A stretch of 6,727 nt of DNA from positions 1-6,727 of the forward strand of contig JAOZHK010000180.1 of NCBI GenBank assembly GCA_026014905.1, given 5' to 3'. The position numbers and the translations under genes were made by a program. Positions 5,723-6,727 of the stretch are shown here, piece by piece (position 1 is the stretch's first letter; every line of letters begins with the position of its first letter). The DNA comes from Candidatus Bathyarchaeota archaeon. GTDB taxonomy: Archaea; Thermoproteota; Bathyarchaeia; RBG-16-48-13; GCA-020355125. The notes under the pieces were generated by a model that saw only the letters and a list, made by a program, of their open reading frames with translations, did no database searches and had not been told where the DNA came from.

Positions 5723-6364
5723 TTAGTTAGTTGAATAATTGAGAGATGAACGCGTTTTCCCAAGCGGTGCTATTTCTCCATCATATACGTCATTAATGAT
5801 CTCTGCTAGTGACAAATAGATCGCACTGGCACCACAGAACAGCCCTTCATAGCCCGCAATGCGCTTTATCAGAGTTAGCCCTGTGAAATCGCTGAGAGCA
5901 AGAAGGAAGAATAGTATCGTCAAACTGAAGAACACCGTTTGTAGCGCTCTATTTTCTTTGAGCGTGATAACGCTCATACCCGCAGTAAAAATACCCCAAA
6001 GGAATAGATATGTTCCGACAGCCTCAGGAGGCGCTGAAGGCGCTAACCCTAGTGTTGGAAGGAGGTTAAGCCCAACAAAGGAGAGCCAGAAAAAACCATA
6101 GGAGATAAATGCCGTCGCACTAAACGTCTTGTTCTGTTTCGCTTCAAACAATCCAGCGATAATTTGCGCGATACCACCATACAATAGACCAAGAGACAGG
6201 ACCACGCCCATACTATTTGGAGATAGTATCTCAGCATTCAGTAAATTGAGCAGAATTGTGGTCATACCAAAACCCATAAGGCCCAGAGGAGCTGGATTAA
6301 AACGCTTACTCCTAATCGTGAGTGTACCGTCATCGGTGACCGTCAACTGCGAATTTGAACTCAT
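5723..6364 (-). CDS. GPR1/FUN34/YaaH (AceTr) family acetate/succinate transporter-like protein
   Basis: This 213-residue integral membrane protein probably moves acetate or another small monocarboxylate across the cytoplasmic membrane. The family signature NPAPLGLMGFGMTTILLN is at 23-40, and YGGIAQIIAGLFE (62-74) is the second conserved block. Six hydrophobic segments are visible at about 25-43, 52-72, 82-104, 115-135, 140-158 and 165-190. The cytoplasmic N-terminus before the signature is short, as is usual. I start at ATG 6364 although the frame is open back to 6478. The extra 38 residues have no homologous character and include a CG element and a TATA-like box. A TATA-like ATAGATTTAT about 30 bases upstream suggests a nearly leaderless mRNA. 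The family call is strong; the exact substrate is inferred from family members. It is divergent from the FAD protein gene. Confidence 0.9.
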   Translation of the reverse strand: MSSNSQLTVTDDGTLTIRSKRFNPAPLGLMGFGMTTILLNLLNAEILSPNSMGVVLSLGLLYGGIAQIIAGLFEAKQNKTFSATAFISYGFFWLSFVGLNLLPTLGLAPSAPPEAVGTYLFLWGIFTAGMSVITLKENRALQTVFFSLTILFFLLALSDFTGLTLIKRIAGYEGLFCGASAIYLSLAEIINDVYDGEIAPLGKTRSSLNYSTN

Positions 6365-6390
6365 GATATAACATACGTTATTAGCAGAAC

Positions 6391-6400
6391 ATAAATCTAT
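6391..6400 (-). promoter_or_regulatory. TATA-like box for the YaaH-like gene
   Basis: On the minus strand this reads ATAGATTTAT, centred about 31 bases before ATG 6364. Archaeal spacing would put transcription start near 6368, giving a leader of only a few bases. This supports ATG 6364 over the longer open frame, and no Shine-Dalgarno site is seen. Confidence 0.4.
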
Positions 6401-6424
6401 CCCGAACATCTTTGGGTCAACACG

Positions 6425-6435
6425 CGCTCGCGTAC
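6425..6435. repeat. CGCTCGCGTAC, copy 2, upstream of the YaaH-like gene
   Basis: Second identical copy of the 11-base sequence at 5707-5717, in the divergent gap between the YaaH-like and FAD protein genes. It sits in a wider CG-rich stretch (6421-6437) that contains ACGCGC and GTACGC, about 20 bases upstream of the TATA-like box. Confidence 0.5.
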
Positions 6436-6526
6436 GCATTATAAGATAATGCAAACAGCCAACTCGACCGCCATACACTAGCTACCTTTATTTTCGATTA
6501 AACAATCCATAATTAATTGACCGTAA

Positions 6527-6727
6527 ATGGTACATTATGCAATCATAGGAGCAGGACTTGGAGGATGTTCCGCAGCATATTACATTCGGCGATATTTCCC
6601 TAGATCCCAAATCACGCTGTACGAAAGAAGCAAACGAATTGGTGGGCGGATCTTAACCACTACCATAGGGTCCGGAAAAAAAGAGTTGGGCGCAGTATTC
6701 TTTACTTCCCTCAATCAAACCATCAAT
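6527..6727 (+). CDS. FAD-dependent prenylcysteine oxidase-like protein (N-terminal part)
   Basis: Sixty-seven residues are seen before the window ends; the gene continues. The dinucleotide-binding fold is complete: YAIIGAGLGGCSAAYYIRR (4-22) carries the GxGxxG FAD motif, ITLYERSKRIGGR (29-41) ends the second strand with the ribose-binding glutamate E33 and the GG doublet of the amine-oxidase superfamily. KELGAVFFTSLNQTIN (52-67) resembles the E-x-GG-xx-HPLN-x-H block of prenylcysteine oxidases, which cleave prenylcysteine from degraded lipoproteins. The ATG is directly preceded by an in-frame TAA (6524-6526), so the start is fixed. No Shine-Dalgarno site is seen; a TTTATTTT at about 6487-6494 could drive a nearly leaderless mRNA. 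The FAD fold is certain. The prenylcysteine oxidase link rests on a short block; other NAD(P)-binding amine oxidases or phytoene-desaturase-like proteins remain possible. Confidence 0.75.
   Translation, partial: MVHYAIIGAGLGGCSAAYYIRRYFPRSQITLYERSKRIGGRILTTTIGSGKKELGAVFFTSLNQTIN

Noticed and set aside
6365..6478. 38-residue N-terminal extension of the YaaH-like protein
   Set aside because: It would span a TATA-like box and a CG element, and the family normally begins shortly before NPAPLGL; ATG 6364 fits better.
1..6727. CRISPR array, tRNA or rRNA genes, insertion-sequence transposase
   Set aside because: No regularly spaced repeats, cloverleaf-like sequence, conserved rRNA blocks or transposase motifs were seen on either strand.

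Overview
The window looks like chromosomal archaeal DNA. The reasons are a GTP-type PEP carboxykinase, TATA-like boxes placed so that several transcripts would be leaderless or nearly so, and a MutY/MIG-type glycosylase without the bacterial C-terminal domain. The truncated last gene resembles the eukaryote-type prenylcysteine oxidase family, which would suit an archaeon with eukaryote-like genes (for example an Asgard lineage). That placement is inference; the sequence alone does not fix the taxon.

Layout. Positions 1-255 hold no convincing gene. Positions 256-777 encode a winged-helix DNA-binding protein in clearly GC-rich DNA (63% in one 60-base line, against 38% in a line of the PEPCK gene), so it may be acquired DNA. 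Positions 778-1069 form an apparently non-coding junction. From about 1070 the composition is more AT-rich and the genes are closely packed: a four-helix membrane protein of unknown role (+), PEPCK (+), a MutY-like DNA glycosylase (+) converging on a class I SAM methyltransferase (-), a single-cysteine thioredoxin-fold protein (+) divergent from it, a GPR1/FUN34/YaaH acetate-transporter-family protein (-), and the N-terminus of an FAD-dependent prenylcysteine-oxidase-like protein (+), cut by the window edge.

The genes do not form one operon; most appear to be single transcription units with alternating orientation. A loose metabolic link exists between PEPCK (gluconeogenesis or anaplerosis) and the putative acetate transporter. 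The thioredoxin-like and FAD proteins could both be redox-related, but nothing ties them directly.

The most striking non-coding signal is a recurrent alternating-CG element. By eye, all seven CGCGCG sites in the window lie outside coding sequence, or in the last codons of a gene, and almost every intergenic gap has a CGCGCG site or a variant. Several are perfect palindromes, the best being 14 bp at 5636-5649. They fall mainly just after stop codons or in divergent promoter gaps. I have no known name for them.
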